A stretch of 15,653 nucleotides of DNA. Origin: Alphaproteobacteria bacterium UBA6187 (GTDB lineage: Bacteria > Pseudomonadota > Alphaproteobacteria > Rickettsiales > UBA6187). The stretch's first letter is position 1. Every line of letters begins with the position of its first letter. Positions 7,999 to 14,389 of the stretch are shown here, piece by piece. A program made the position numbers and the translations under genes. The notes under the pieces were generated by a model, which saw only the letters and a program-made list of their open reading frames with translations, searched no databases and was not told where the DNA came from. The stretch is from the NCBI GenBank assembly GCA_002422795.1, contig DITJ01000108.1:19106-34758 (forward strand), given 5' to 3'.

Positions 7999-8036
7999 AA
8001 TAAAATCCATAATTTGATTTATAAATAGCCGCAAAC

Positions 8037-8042
8037 ATTATA
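8037..8042 (-). promoter_or_regulatory. Possible -10 box for HU
   Basis: A perfect TATAAT on the minus strand would start transcription about 30 nt before the HU ATG. No clear -35 lies at the right distance. A 12-bp perfect palindrome, TAGCAATTGCTA, lies about 60 bp upstream (8103-8114) and could bind a regulator. Confidence 0.3.
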
Positions 8043-8206
8043 ACCTTTGCTGCAACCACTCCTTTAGTTCAAAGTAACGTCTCATACATTTAACATTTCT
8101 AATAGCAATTGCTAATACTTTTTTATCTCGCTATCCATGTGCTCGAAAAATATGAAGAATGGGTACGCATAAAGCTGTGTACAAAAAACTAAACTTTTAT
8201 AACTAG

Positions 8207-8344
8207 TTAGTTACTAATTTCAGCGAGAAAATAATAAAACGTGCTACAGATCCCAACAAGCATACAAAAGATAAGAAAGATTAGTGTACAAATATTCGTT
8301 ATTACTTTTTCTTTAAGTTCTTTAGTAACATTCATAATAGCCAT
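8207..8344 (-). CDS. Small membrane protein, or C-terminal part of the upstream gene
   Basis: A 45-codon frame begins MAIMNVTKEL, then has one hydrophobic helix at about residues 18-40 and ends FLAEISN. It begins 16 bp after the stop of the 113-residue membrane protein gene. The frame is also open upstream as far as the T9 run at the end of that gene, so loss of one T would fuse the two into one protein of about 164 residues. It has no clear Shine-Dalgarno of its own, which favours the fusion reading. No family is recognised. Confidence 0.4.
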   Translation of the reverse strand: MAIMNVTKELKEKVITNICTLIFLIFCMLVGICSTFYYFLAEISN

Positions 8345-8360
8345 ATTCACATCTTCAGAA

Positions 8361-8702
8361 CTAAAAAAAAATTCTTTCTGCTTGAACTTTACCTATTTTT
8401 AATTTTACTAAAGAAATAACTCTATCTTGCTTAGCTTTTGTTTCATCACAAGCAATATTAATATGATATTTAAGAGCAGTAATTTCTTGAAATACGAAGA
8501 TACAACCCAGTAGCATTATAAAGAAGATAGAAAGACCAATAAAAATCCCAACTAAATCCTGGGGCCATCCTTTAGGTATGCTTCCTACAAGTATGACTAT
8601 AATCGCTATAGAAAAAATTACGATAAACCACCTTTTCATTTCTTTTGCTAGTTTAACGTTCTTTTCGTTATAAAAATCAAAATTATCACTATTTTCTATC
8701 AT
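8361..8702 (-). CDS. Small membrane protein of unknown function
   Basis: This 113-residue protein has an acidic, Asn-rich N-terminus, then two hydrophobic helices (about residues 26-43 and 48-73, separated by SIPKGWPQD), and a basic soluble tail ending KVQAERIFF. I do not recognise a family. The stop codon follows directly on a run of nine T (minus strand, 8363-8371), and removing one T would extend the frame through 8207. As read, the gene is therefore either complete or the front part of a slightly longer three-helix protein. The start has no strong ribosome site. Flanking DNA is very AT-rich and the next feature upstream is a MITE-like element, so this is an accessory island between HU and dsbB. 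Confidence 0.55.
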   Translation of the reverse strand: MIENSDNFDFYNEKNVKLAKEMKRWFIVIFSIAIIVILVGSIPKGWPQDLVGIFIGLSIFFIMLLGCIFVFQEITALKYHINIACDETKAKQDRVISLVKLKIGKVQAERIFF

Positions 8703-8793
8703 CGTATCGTGTACTTATTTAAGATTTACATAGGCTAGGTTGTAACATAATATTCTATATTAATCATTTGTTTATTTTTTATAGATAATATTT

Positions 8794-9118
8794 CCAGGGC
8801 CACCTCATAAATTATTGTTACGATTTTGATCGCAATATATTGAAAAGAAAAAATGATTGTCTGGCTCCCCCCCCTTGAGGGGGAGCACAAAATCCGCCCC
8901 CGCGCTACTCAAAACTTGCAAAACAATGAAAGCGCGGCAAGGATTTTGGTGGGGGGTAAGTAATATTTCACCCCCCACCAGGATTAATGCAACATACTGC
9001 TGATGCACATAACCAACTGAGAAATAGCATTAATCCTGACTCCCCCTCAAGGGGGAGTAGGCTAGGCCCATCTTCCTTTTTTTAGGAGCTTGTTATGAAA
9101 TTTATGAGGTGGCCCTGG
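8794..9118. mobile_element. MITE-like element with perfect 20-bp terminal inverted repeats
   Basis: Ends at 8794-8813 and 9099-9118 are exact reverse complements (CCAGGGCCACCTCATAAATT). Between them are nested inverted repeats: CTCCCCC...GGGGGAG at 8865-8885, AAAATCC/GGATTTT at 8889-8947, CCGCGCT/AGCGCGG at 8900-8937, GGTGGGGGGT/ACCCCCCACC at 8948-8979, GGATTAATGC/GCATTAATCC at 8981-9036, and a perfect CTCCCCCTCAAGGGGGAG-type palindrome at 9040-9057. No transposase gene fits inside; the 67-codon minus frame it contains looks like a by-product. GC-rich arms in AT-rich surroundings suggest acquisition. No clear target duplication was found by eye. Confidence 0.65.
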
Positions 9119-9184
9119 TTTCTAGTAATAGTTTCCTTGATTCCACTCTATCTATATTCTATAATCAGTCGTTTTTTAAAATAG
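9095..9184 (+). CDS. Possible 29-residue membrane peptide
   Basis: ATG at 9095 has an AGGAG site at the right spacing. It encodes MKFMRWPWFLV... and one hydrophobic helix, ending SRFLK. The first codons overlap the right terminal repeat of the MITE-like element, and the end falls inside the 9161-9195 hairpin. It could be a real small protein just ahead of dsbB or chance. No family is assigned. Confidence 0.3.
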   Translation: MKFMRWPWFLVIVSLIPLYLYSIISRFLK

Positions 9185-9195
9185 CGACTGATTAT
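9161..9195. terminator. Stem-loop before dsbB
   Basis: ATAATCAGTCG (9161-9171) and CGACTGATTAT (9185-9195) form a perfect 11-bp stem with a 13-nt loop containing a T6 run. It separates the MITE-like element and small ORF from dsbB. There is no T tail after the stem, so terminator function is uncertain. Confidence 0.35.
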
Positions 9196-9208
9196 CACTA
9201 AAAATCCT

Positions 9209-9684
9209 ATGCATATATCATTATTCCTGGCATTTATAAGCATTACCGCACTTGCGTTTGCTTATTATCCGAGCATGTATTTGGCCTGCTTCCCTGCATT
9301 TTATGCGTATATCAGCGCATATCTTATTTTGTAATTATTTTCCTTAGTTTATTATCGCTTCTATTTAAAGGCACTATGCGCATGGTGCTGGTTGCCTTAT
9401 GCGCTGTCACATTCCTGGTGGGGGCGGGGATTGCAGCTTATCATGTGGGGGTTGAACATGGTAAATTCCAGTTGGAAGGCGGGTGTGAATCAACCGACCC
9501 TGTGCCTTCAACTTTAGAAGAATTACGCAACCAGTTAATCGGGAAGCCAGCAGCGCCTTGCGATAAGCCGCAATTTGTATTTTTAGGGATATCAATGGCC
9601 GGGTGGAACTTCTTTTTCTCAAGTTTCATCGGGGCTTACACATTGCTTATGGTGTGGCGGAAGTGGCGGGAAGAAAGTTTGTAG
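9209..9684 (+). pseudogene. dsbB: DsbB disulfide bond formation protein, split by a one-base deletion
   Basis: DsbB is the inner-membrane quinone reductase that reoxidises DsbA. The N-terminal part starts at ATG 9209 (MHISLFLAF...ALAFAYY) and runs until about 9268. There the coding frame must step back one base to continue as SEHVFGLLPCILCVYQR, the family's first periplasmic CxxC (codons at 9295 and 9304). It then reads on through AAYHVGVEHG, the second cysteine pair (codons at 9484 and 9559) and FLGISMAGWN to the TAG at 9682-9684. A restored protein would have about 158 residues, normal for DsbB. As written, translation from 9209 ends at 9332 after 41 residues, while the ATG at 9376 could give a 102-residue piece lacking the CxxC. 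A sequencing error at TATTATCC is a real alternative. coq7 follows. Confidence 0.85.
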
Positions 9685-9755
9685 TTGGTGGTTTGTAGTT
9701 TATGGTTTATAGTAAATTCCTAATTATGAACCAAAAACTACCAACGACGAACCAC
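9681..9755. repeat. Palindromic element between dsbB and coq7
   Basis: Two 33-bp arms (9681-9713 and 9723-9755) are imperfect inverted repeats with about 25 matches, made of short units such as GTAGTTGGTGG and TAGTTTATGGTT, around a 9-bp centre. It holds the dsbB stop codon and ends 5 bp before the coq7 ATG, so it fills the gap exactly. Its design resembles the element in aas, though the unit sequence differs. It may act as an mRNA hairpin near the coq7 start. Confidence 0.7.
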
Positions 9756-9759
9756 AGCT

Positions 9760-10296
9760 ATGATCGGACAACCAGGCGCACTAACAAAAAAACAGCTACT
9801 ACAGCAAATTATCCGCGTTAACCAGGCGGGCGAATATGGTGCAAAACGTATATATGCCGGGCAAATGGCAGTTTTGAAGGACTCCCCTGTTTATAAAACC
9901 ATCAAACATATGGCAGAGCAGGAAGAAGAGCACCTCCAGTATTTTTCCGGAGAAATTTCCAAGCGCCATGTAAGGCCAACAGCATTAATGCCTGTGTGGC
10001 ATGTTGCAGGTTTTGCGCTTGGCGCTGTTACAGCCATGATTGGCGAAAAAGCTGCAATGGCCTGTACGGTTGCGGTGGAAGAAGTTATTGACGAACATTA
10101 CCAGGAGCAACTGGCAATGCTGGATGATAATGAATCTATATTAAAAGAAAAAATAGAAAAATTCCGTAATGATGAATTAGAACACCGCGATATTGGTATC
10201 AAAAACAACGCAAAAGATGCAATTGCCTATCCTGTTTTGCATGGCGCAGTGCGCGGGGCTACCAAGCTGGCGATTTTTTTATCTAAAAGGATTTAG
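9760..10296 (+). CDS. coq7: Demethoxyubiquinone hydroxylase Coq7
   Basis: Coq7 is a di-iron monooxygenase that hydroxylates the ring of demethoxyubiquinone, the penultimate step of ubiquinone synthesis, at the inner membrane. All six iron ligands are visible at family spacing: E25 (RVNQAGEYGA), E55 and H58 (EEEH), E107 (VEEVIDEHY), E139 and H142 (ELEH). The 178-residue length matches short bacterial Coq7. The ATG at 9760 is the first start after an in-frame stop and gives the family-like N-terminus GALTKKQLLQQIIRV; there is no Shine-Dalgarno, since a palindromic element abuts the start. The neighbour is dsbB, which also depends on quinone; this pairing is common in alphaproteobacteria. The 3' end overlaps the last codons of a transposase remnant on the other strand. 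Confidence 0.95.
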   Translation: MIGQPGALTKKQLLQQIIRVNQAGEYGAKRIYAGQMAVLKDSPVYKTIKHMAEQEEEHLQYFSGEISKRHVRPTALMPVWHVAGFALGAVTAMIGEKAAMACTVAVEEVIDEHYQEQLAMLDDNESILKEKIEKFRNDELEHRDIGIKNNAKDAIAYPVLHGAVRGATKLAIFLSKRI

Positions 10297-10440
10297 AAGC
10301 TGGAAGTTATCATTAATTCTATCGACCATAGATTCAGCTATTTCAGGCCAGGTTTTATGGAAGAAAGTCATGATAGCCTTGCGGAATGCTTTGGTATCCT
10401 TAAAGAAAACACTGTTTCTGGCATATAATTGCTGCCATAT
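10279..10440 (-). pseudogene. Transposase 3' remnant, IS630-like
   Basis: On the minus strand a frame of about 54 codons reads IWQQLYARNSVFFKDTKAF, then a TFFHKTWPEIAES stretch, and ends DRINDNFQLLNPFR followed by TAA at 10279-10281. The W-x-x-L followed by FKD and a closing RINDNFQ motif resemble the C-terminal end of IS630-type transposases. The N-terminal two thirds, including the catalytic DDE residues, are missing; stops lie just upstream. Its end overlaps the last codons of coq7. A 10-bp inverted repeat (TATTGTTTAT, 10438-10470) marks the broken edge. Confidence 0.6.
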
Positions 10441-10484
10441 TGTTTATATTATTCAAACACATAAACAATAAGACAGGATTCAAA

Positions 10485-10586
10485 ATGGCCTTACTTGAAT
10501 TTACTATCTTGCTTGAAAAAGAAATTACTAAACAAGTAGTTATCCTATCAGGCGGAAACCCCAAACTTGTCAAGGGTAATTTATGA
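10485..10586 (+). CDS. Short ORF, possible gene fragment
   Basis: A 33-codon frame starts MALLEFTILLEKEITKQ and ends GGNPKLVKGNL. An AGGA site lies 6 bp upstream of the ATG. The VVILSGGNP stretch reminds me of the start of small DUF1801-type proteins, but the match is from memory and weak. If right, this is only the N-terminal stub of a lost gene. The DNA to 10739 holds small hairpins (GGGGT-gca-ACCCC at 10609-10621) and no gene. Confidence 0.3.
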   Translation: MALLEFTILLEKEITKQVVILSGGNPKLVKGNL

Positions 10587-10701
10587 AATTACAACTTTCG
10601 ACAGATGTGGGGTGCAACCCCCGACCCGCTGGGTGGTAATTTTAACATTCCTAATATTTTTTTATAAGTATATTTACAATTTAGAGTTGATGTTGTATTG
10701 G

Positions 10702-10729
10702 TTGCACGTTAGTAATCACATTTTATATT
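10702..10729 (+). promoter_or_regulatory. Possible promoter of the A1-C locus
   Basis: TTGCAC (10702-10707) and TATATT (10724-10729) are 16 bp apart. Transcription would start near 10736, only a few bases before the ATG at 10740, so the first message would be almost leaderless. That agrees with the lack of a Shine-Dalgarno there. Confidence 0.3.
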
Positions 10730-10739
10730 TAAAATAAGA

Positions 10740-11360
10740 ATGAAAAATTTTTGGCAAATATTAAAAGGTTTGGGAGTAGCTCTGCTTGTAGTGCCAATAT
10801 TGGCTGTTGCGCTATTTATTGGATATGTATGGATGCATCAAGAAGCTAAGCCCAAGGAAGACCCTTCTTGTTTTACTTCAGAAAAAATATTGGTGAAAAT
10901 GAGTGAGCATGTGTTTGCGATTCCGAGGAAATATAAGCCTTATATGGAGAAAAGCACTATAAAGAAAGATTCTAATAATAAGCGAACAATTTGTTATAAA
11001 GATGGAGATTTACCAATTGAAGTTGGTTTTATAAGTATCTCTATTGCAGCACTTATACCTGGATATCAATTTGGAGACAAAAGAAATAGTAATGGGTCTT
11101 TTTTTGCTCCACAAATGGACATAAGATATTTACCGAGACCTATAAATCGTGATGTATTCATAAGAAAAAATACCAAGATGTATAATTGCAAAAAAGAAGA
11201 TGATTCAGATAATTGTTCCGGAATGTTTACTTTACATGAAGCTATAATGGTGAGTGTTTGGCAAGTAGATAACGAGTTTGTTCCGTTGGAAAATAGACAA
11301 AATTTCTATAAAGCTGTACGAACTTTTGTAGAAGGGCTTGAAGTAAGAAATAATAAGTAA
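10740..11360 (+). CDS. A1: N-terminally anchored envelope protein, possible immunity protein
   Basis: This 206-residue protein is not recognised. Residues about 9-32 form one strong transmembrane helix, followed by WMHQEA and a long polar region that should face the periplasm and holds a few cysteines (DPSCF, the ICYKDG region, YNCKKED, DNCSG). It is a paralogue of the 263-residue protein at 11685: both share the N-terminal 36 residues almost exactly, DPSCF, CY-x-(N/D)G, and the C-terminal VPLE...FY(K/R)AVR(T/A)FVEGLEV. It lacks about 57 residues of the middle found in the longer copy. It is followed at 17 bp by a broken toxin-like gene. Its pairing with RTX-gene starts suggests a partner or immunity role, which is inference. 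Confidence 0.7.
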   Translation: MKNFWQILKGLGVALLVVPILAVALFIGYVWMHQEAKPKEDPSCFTSEKILVKMSEHVFAIPRKYKPYMEKSTIKKDSNNKRTICYKDGDLPIEVGFISISIAALIPGYQFGDKRNSNGSFFAPQMDIRYLPRPINRDVFIRKNTKMYNCKKEDDSDNCSGMFTLHEAIMVSVWQVDNEFVPLENRQNFYKAVRTFVEGLEVRNNK

Positions 11361-11377
11361 TCAAGAAGGATAAAAGC

Positions 11378-11659
11378 ATGACTTTTCCATTTAATGAAAA
11401 TCAGTTAGCACAAATTGAAGCAGCATATCTATCTGCTAAGAATGCTTCGAATGCTGGAATAAAAGGCGCATACGCCTATGCATATGAACTTGTCTTTAGC
11501 ATGATTACTGAAAATGGAGAGCCAAAAGCTGGTGTTGACCCCGCTTCATAGGTATTTCTAAGAGGTGTTCCAGAAGTTAATAGAGGAATTAAAGCGGATG
11601 GAAGTGTTAGTGATTATTCTGATTTTATTCGTGAGTATAGTAAAGCGCAATATAACTAG
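11378..11659 (+). pseudogene. B1: broken 5' copy of the RTX gene B2
   Basis: The frame starts MTFPFNENQLAQIEAAY with a good AAGGA site, and it matches the first 98 residues of the protein at 12497. The TGG of the PASWVF motif is TAG here (11549-11551), ending translation after 57 residues. The frame reopens as VFLRGVPEVNRGIKADGSV and ends for good at AQYN-TAG (11657-11659), where B2 continues with ISRFG. All RTX repeats are lost. DNA identity to B2 is highest at 11523-11653, about one mismatch in twenty, so the duplication is recent or homogenised. It sits between A1 and A2. Confidence 0.85.
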
Positions 11660-11684
11660 AGATATATCGACTAGAGAGTGAGAA

Positions 11685-12476
11685 ATGAGAAATTTTTGGC
11701 AAGTTTTAAAAGGTTTGGGAGTCGCTATACTAGTAGTGCCAATATTAGCTGTTGGACTATTTATTGGATATTTATGGATGCATCAAGAAGCGCGTCCTCC
11801 TTCAGATCCATCCTGTTTTTATTCGAAGACAATCTTGATAAAAATTGGCAGTCATCTTTTTAATATTCCAAGAAATGCATATCAGGCACCTTATTTGGAA
11901 GGAGAAAATATTCCTCTTGAGCCAAGGAATAAAGAAGTTTGTTATAGAAATGGTGAGCCGCCTATTAATGTAACGTCGGTTACTATTCTTAATATGCCTA
12001 TAAAAGATGTTCCTGAAGAAGGTATTCCATTATATGATATTGGATATAAAAGAAAAAAAGAGGATTTTTATTATATCCCAACTTTAGAACTAAAAACCTG
12101 TTTACAAGAAAAATGCGAAGATTCATTTGTTGCTATAAAAGAACAATTGGAAAAGGAAAATAAGAAACTTACTGAATTACCTAAAGAAGGTAATTTTTAT
12201 GTATTAAATGATAAAACCTATAAATCTATTAAATATTACATTGCTGTGGAGAATGATTTTGTAACTCCTGAAGGTAATCCGATGGTAGTAATGTGCAGCC
12301 TTTCTAATGGAGGAGATGGTAAATATAATGATTGTTCTGGTGCATATGTATTAAAAGATGGCGTAGCTGTTGTAATAAATCGCTTAATTGAATCTGTGCC
12401 TTTGGAAGATTGGCCTGATTTTTATAGAGCAGTGCGTGCGTTCGTGGAAGGTCTCGAAGTAACTAATAATAAGTAA
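11685..12476 (+). CDS. A2: N-terminally anchored envelope protein, possible immunity protein
   Basis: This 263-residue paralogue of A1 has the same membrane anchor (about residues 9-32) and a periplasmic region with several cysteines. The middle, about residues 100-200, is longer than in A1 and rich in Lys and Glu. The end repeats the shared CSGAYVLKDGVAVV, SVPLEDWPDFYRAVRAFVEG block. The ATG at 11685 is preferred over an out-of-frame GTG at 11678 because it gives the shared MRNFWQVLKGLG start. B2 begins 20 bp downstream with its own AAGGA site, so the two are likely cotranscribed. No enzyme motif is visible. An immunity or export-partner role for B2 is inference from the repeated A-B pairing. 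Confidence 0.75.
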   Translation: MRNFWQVLKGLGVAILVVPILAVGLFIGYLWMHQEARPPSDPSCFYSKTILIKIGSHLFNIPRNAYQAPYLEGENIPLEPRNKEVCYRNGEPPINVTSVTILNMPIKDVPEEGIPLYDIGYKRKKEDFYYIPTLELKTCLQEKCEDSFVAIKEQLEKENKKLTELPKEGNFYVLNDKTYKSIKYYIAVENDFVTPEGNPMVVMCSLSNGGDGKYNDCSGAYVLKDGVAVVINRLIESVPLEDWPDFYRAVRAFVEGLEVTNNK

Positions 12477-12496
12477 TCCCAAAAAGGATATGAATA

Positions 12497-14032
12497 ATGA
12501 CATTCCAATTTAATGCTGATCAATTAGAGCAAATACAAAAAGCCTATGATGCCGCAAAACAAGCTGCATCTATAACTGGCACAAAAGGTGCGTATGCATC
12601 CGCATACGAACTAGTGTTCGACATGATTACTAATACTGATGAAAATGGCAAACAAACGCCAAAAGCTGGTGTCGACCCCGCTTCATGGGTATTTTTAAGA
12701 GGGGTTCCAGAAGTTAATAGAGGAATTAAAGCGGATGGAAGTGTTAGTGATTACTCTAATTTTATTCGTGAGTATAGTAAGGCGCAATATATATCACGCT
12801 TTGGAAAAGGTGTTTTAAATGACGAAGCATTGGATAGTAAAGTACAGGTAGCCTCTGATGCGATTGCAGAAAGTATTTTAGAAAACATTCTAAATATTAA
12901 TCCATCTCCTGGAAATGAAAATCCTAATCACTTTCTTCCTACTGTCAATGTGATTGCAAAATATGACGCCCAAGCAGCTGCTACTGTATTATTCGACCCA
13001 ACTGGTAATGAACATCAAATCTCCGGCTGGGCAGGCAACCCATTATTCATAGCCCTTGGTTATGAAGATGTTTACAGAGAAAATATTCTAGAAAGCGACA
13101 ACAATGCCTATGATGCACTCACCGTTGTAAAAAGCATGGTGCAGGCTGCAAATGCTATTGGAATTTCCGGCTCTGCAGCTGTAATGTATAATGTACTTAC
13201 CCATGTAATTCCTGATGCTGCCGGTTATTTAAATACCACTTCTCTTATATGGGAGATGTCGGATGCTACCAGCGATTTAATAGAACAAAATTATGGTATT
13301 TCGCTCGGGCAATTGCTTACATATAATATTTATCTTGGCACAAAAAATTCTGATCTTGATATTTTAAGCTCAGCAGGGGGCGGAATATTTAATGATGATC
13401 TTATTCACGCAGGCACTGGTGATGATTTTATTACGGCATCACAAGGATATGATATTGTTGATGGCGGCGCGGGTAATGATACTATTCTTTATGCTACATC
13501 CGATGATGTTACTGCCAATCTTACAACCCATACTGCTGAAATTGAAATATATGGCCTTAATGATGTGCAGAGATTATATAATATTGAAAATCTGAGGACT
13601 GGTGATGGTAATGATAACCTTACAGGCCATTATGGAAAAAATCTTCTGGATGGCGCAGCTGGCAACGACAAATTATATGGCGGCGGCGACAGCGACACCC
13701 TAGATGGCTACACAGGCAACGACCTCCTAATTGGCGGTTCCGGCGGTGATACGTATATTTTCACCAAAACAGGTTTTGGTCACGATACGATAATAGATGG
13801 CAGCGGCAAGCTGGTGTTTGGCGGTGTGGTGCTTGCTGGCAATGCGCAGGCAGTGACGAATGAAAATGGCATGTATACTATATATTCCGGCGGAAAAACT
13901 TACGGAATTCTTAAAATTGATGGCACTCAAGACATTCTTATTATGTCTACCATAAATGATACAATAACAATTAAAAACTTCGTAAATGGTAGTTTTAATA
14001 ATAACGTAAATATAGGTAATATTTATGGATAA
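12497..14032 (+). CDS. B2: RTX-repeat secreted protein with unknown N-terminal domain
   Basis: The 511-residue protein has no signal peptide. Residues 1 to about 280 are an unrecognised, Ala-rich, mainly helical region with conserved GVDPASWVFLRGVPEVNRGI. Residues about 290-420 carry calcium-binding nonapeptides of the GGxGxDxUx type, such as HAGTGDDFI, GGAGNDTIL, GDGNDNLTG, GAAGNDKLYGG and GYTGNDLLIGG. The tail (about 420-511) is beta-rich and ends in NIGNIYG. RTX proteins of this plan leave the cell by type I secretion through a C-terminal signal and fold on meeting calcium. No ABC exporter lies in the window. AAGGA precedes the ATG. Residues 409-497 are nearly identical to the tail of protein C. 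The activity is unknown; it could be a toxin, adhesin or enzyme. Confidence 0.85.
   Translation: MTFQFNADQLEQIQKAYDAAKQAASITGTKGAYASAYELVFDMITNTDENGKQTPKAGVDPASWVFLRGVPEVNRGIKADGSVSDYSNFIREYSKAQYISRFGKGVLNDEALDSKVQVASDAIAESILENILNINPSPGNENPNHFLPTVNVIAKYDAQAAATVLFDPTGNEHQISGWAGNPLFIALGYEDVYRENILESDNNAYDALTVVKSMVQAANAIGISGSAAVMYNVLTHVIPDAAGYLNTTSLIWEMSDATSDLIEQNYGISLGQLLTYNIYLGTKNSDLDILSSAGGGIFNDDLIHAGTGDDFITASQGYDIVDGGAGNDTILYATSDDVTANLTTHTAEIEIYGLNDVQRLYNIENLRTGDGNDNLTGHYGKNLLDGAAGNDKLYGGGDSDTLDGYTGNDLLIGGSGGDTYIFTKTGFGHDTIIDGSGKLVFGGVVLAGNAQAVTNENGMYTIYSGGKTYGILKIDGTQDILIMSTINDTITIKNFVNGSFNNNVNIGNIYG
13721..13985 (+). repeat. C-terminal RTX cassette, copy 1
   Basis: These 265 bp align without a gap to 15389-15653, where the window ends, with 12 mismatches by my count, most of them silent or in the first 150 bp. 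The cassette encodes the last RTX repeat and most of the C-terminal tail of B2. The second copy may extend beyond the window. Confidence 0.95.
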
Positions 14033-14375
14033 ATTTTTTCTTTTATTAAGTCTTTTTCTTTTAGTGCCTTACTTATTAGCAGTATTAATACCATCATGGA
14101 AGTGGTTGTTGGGTTGTGTTTTTATATATGCACTAATTGCAATATATCTATATATAGATGTCATAATGCATCCAAATCATTCTAACCCAGGAGCACCTTT
14201 TGGAATGGCATTGCTCTCAGCTGCGGGTATTTCTGGACTTTTAGGTATTATATGTAGGGGGATAAGCTTATTCCTCCAGAAGAAAAAATTTTCAGTTTTT
14301 ATTATTAATGTTTCCAGGTTTATAGTCATTTTATTAATGATAGGATTATTAGTAGGTTTATTTATTAAAAGTTAA
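14025..14375 (+). CDS. D: four-helix membrane protein, possible immunity protein
   Basis: This 116-residue protein is almost wholly hydrophobic, with predicted helices at about 4-24, 26-48, 59-83 and 91-113 and a short polar loop HPNHSNPGAP between the second and third. Its ATG lies within the last codons of B2 (overlap 14025-14032), so it is translated with B2, and an AGGT precedes it. Gene C follows after 14 bp. No family is recognised. A small integral membrane protein tightly coupled behind a secreted toxin-like protein is a common immunity layout (as for bacteriocins), but nothing in the sequence proves it. Confidence 0.7.
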   Translation: MDKFFLLLSLFLLVPYLLAVLIPSWKWLLGCVFIYALIAIYLYIDVIMHPNHSNPGAPFGMALLSAAGISGLLGIICRGISLFLQKKKFSVFIINVSRFIVILLMIGLLVGLFIKS

Positions 14376-14389
14376 GGTTGGGTAATATT

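Noticed and set aside
8805..9008. 67-codon minus-strand ORF inside the MITE-like element
   Set aside because: Its sequence is dictated by the hairpin arms and it lacks a ribosome site; best seen as a by-product of the repeat.
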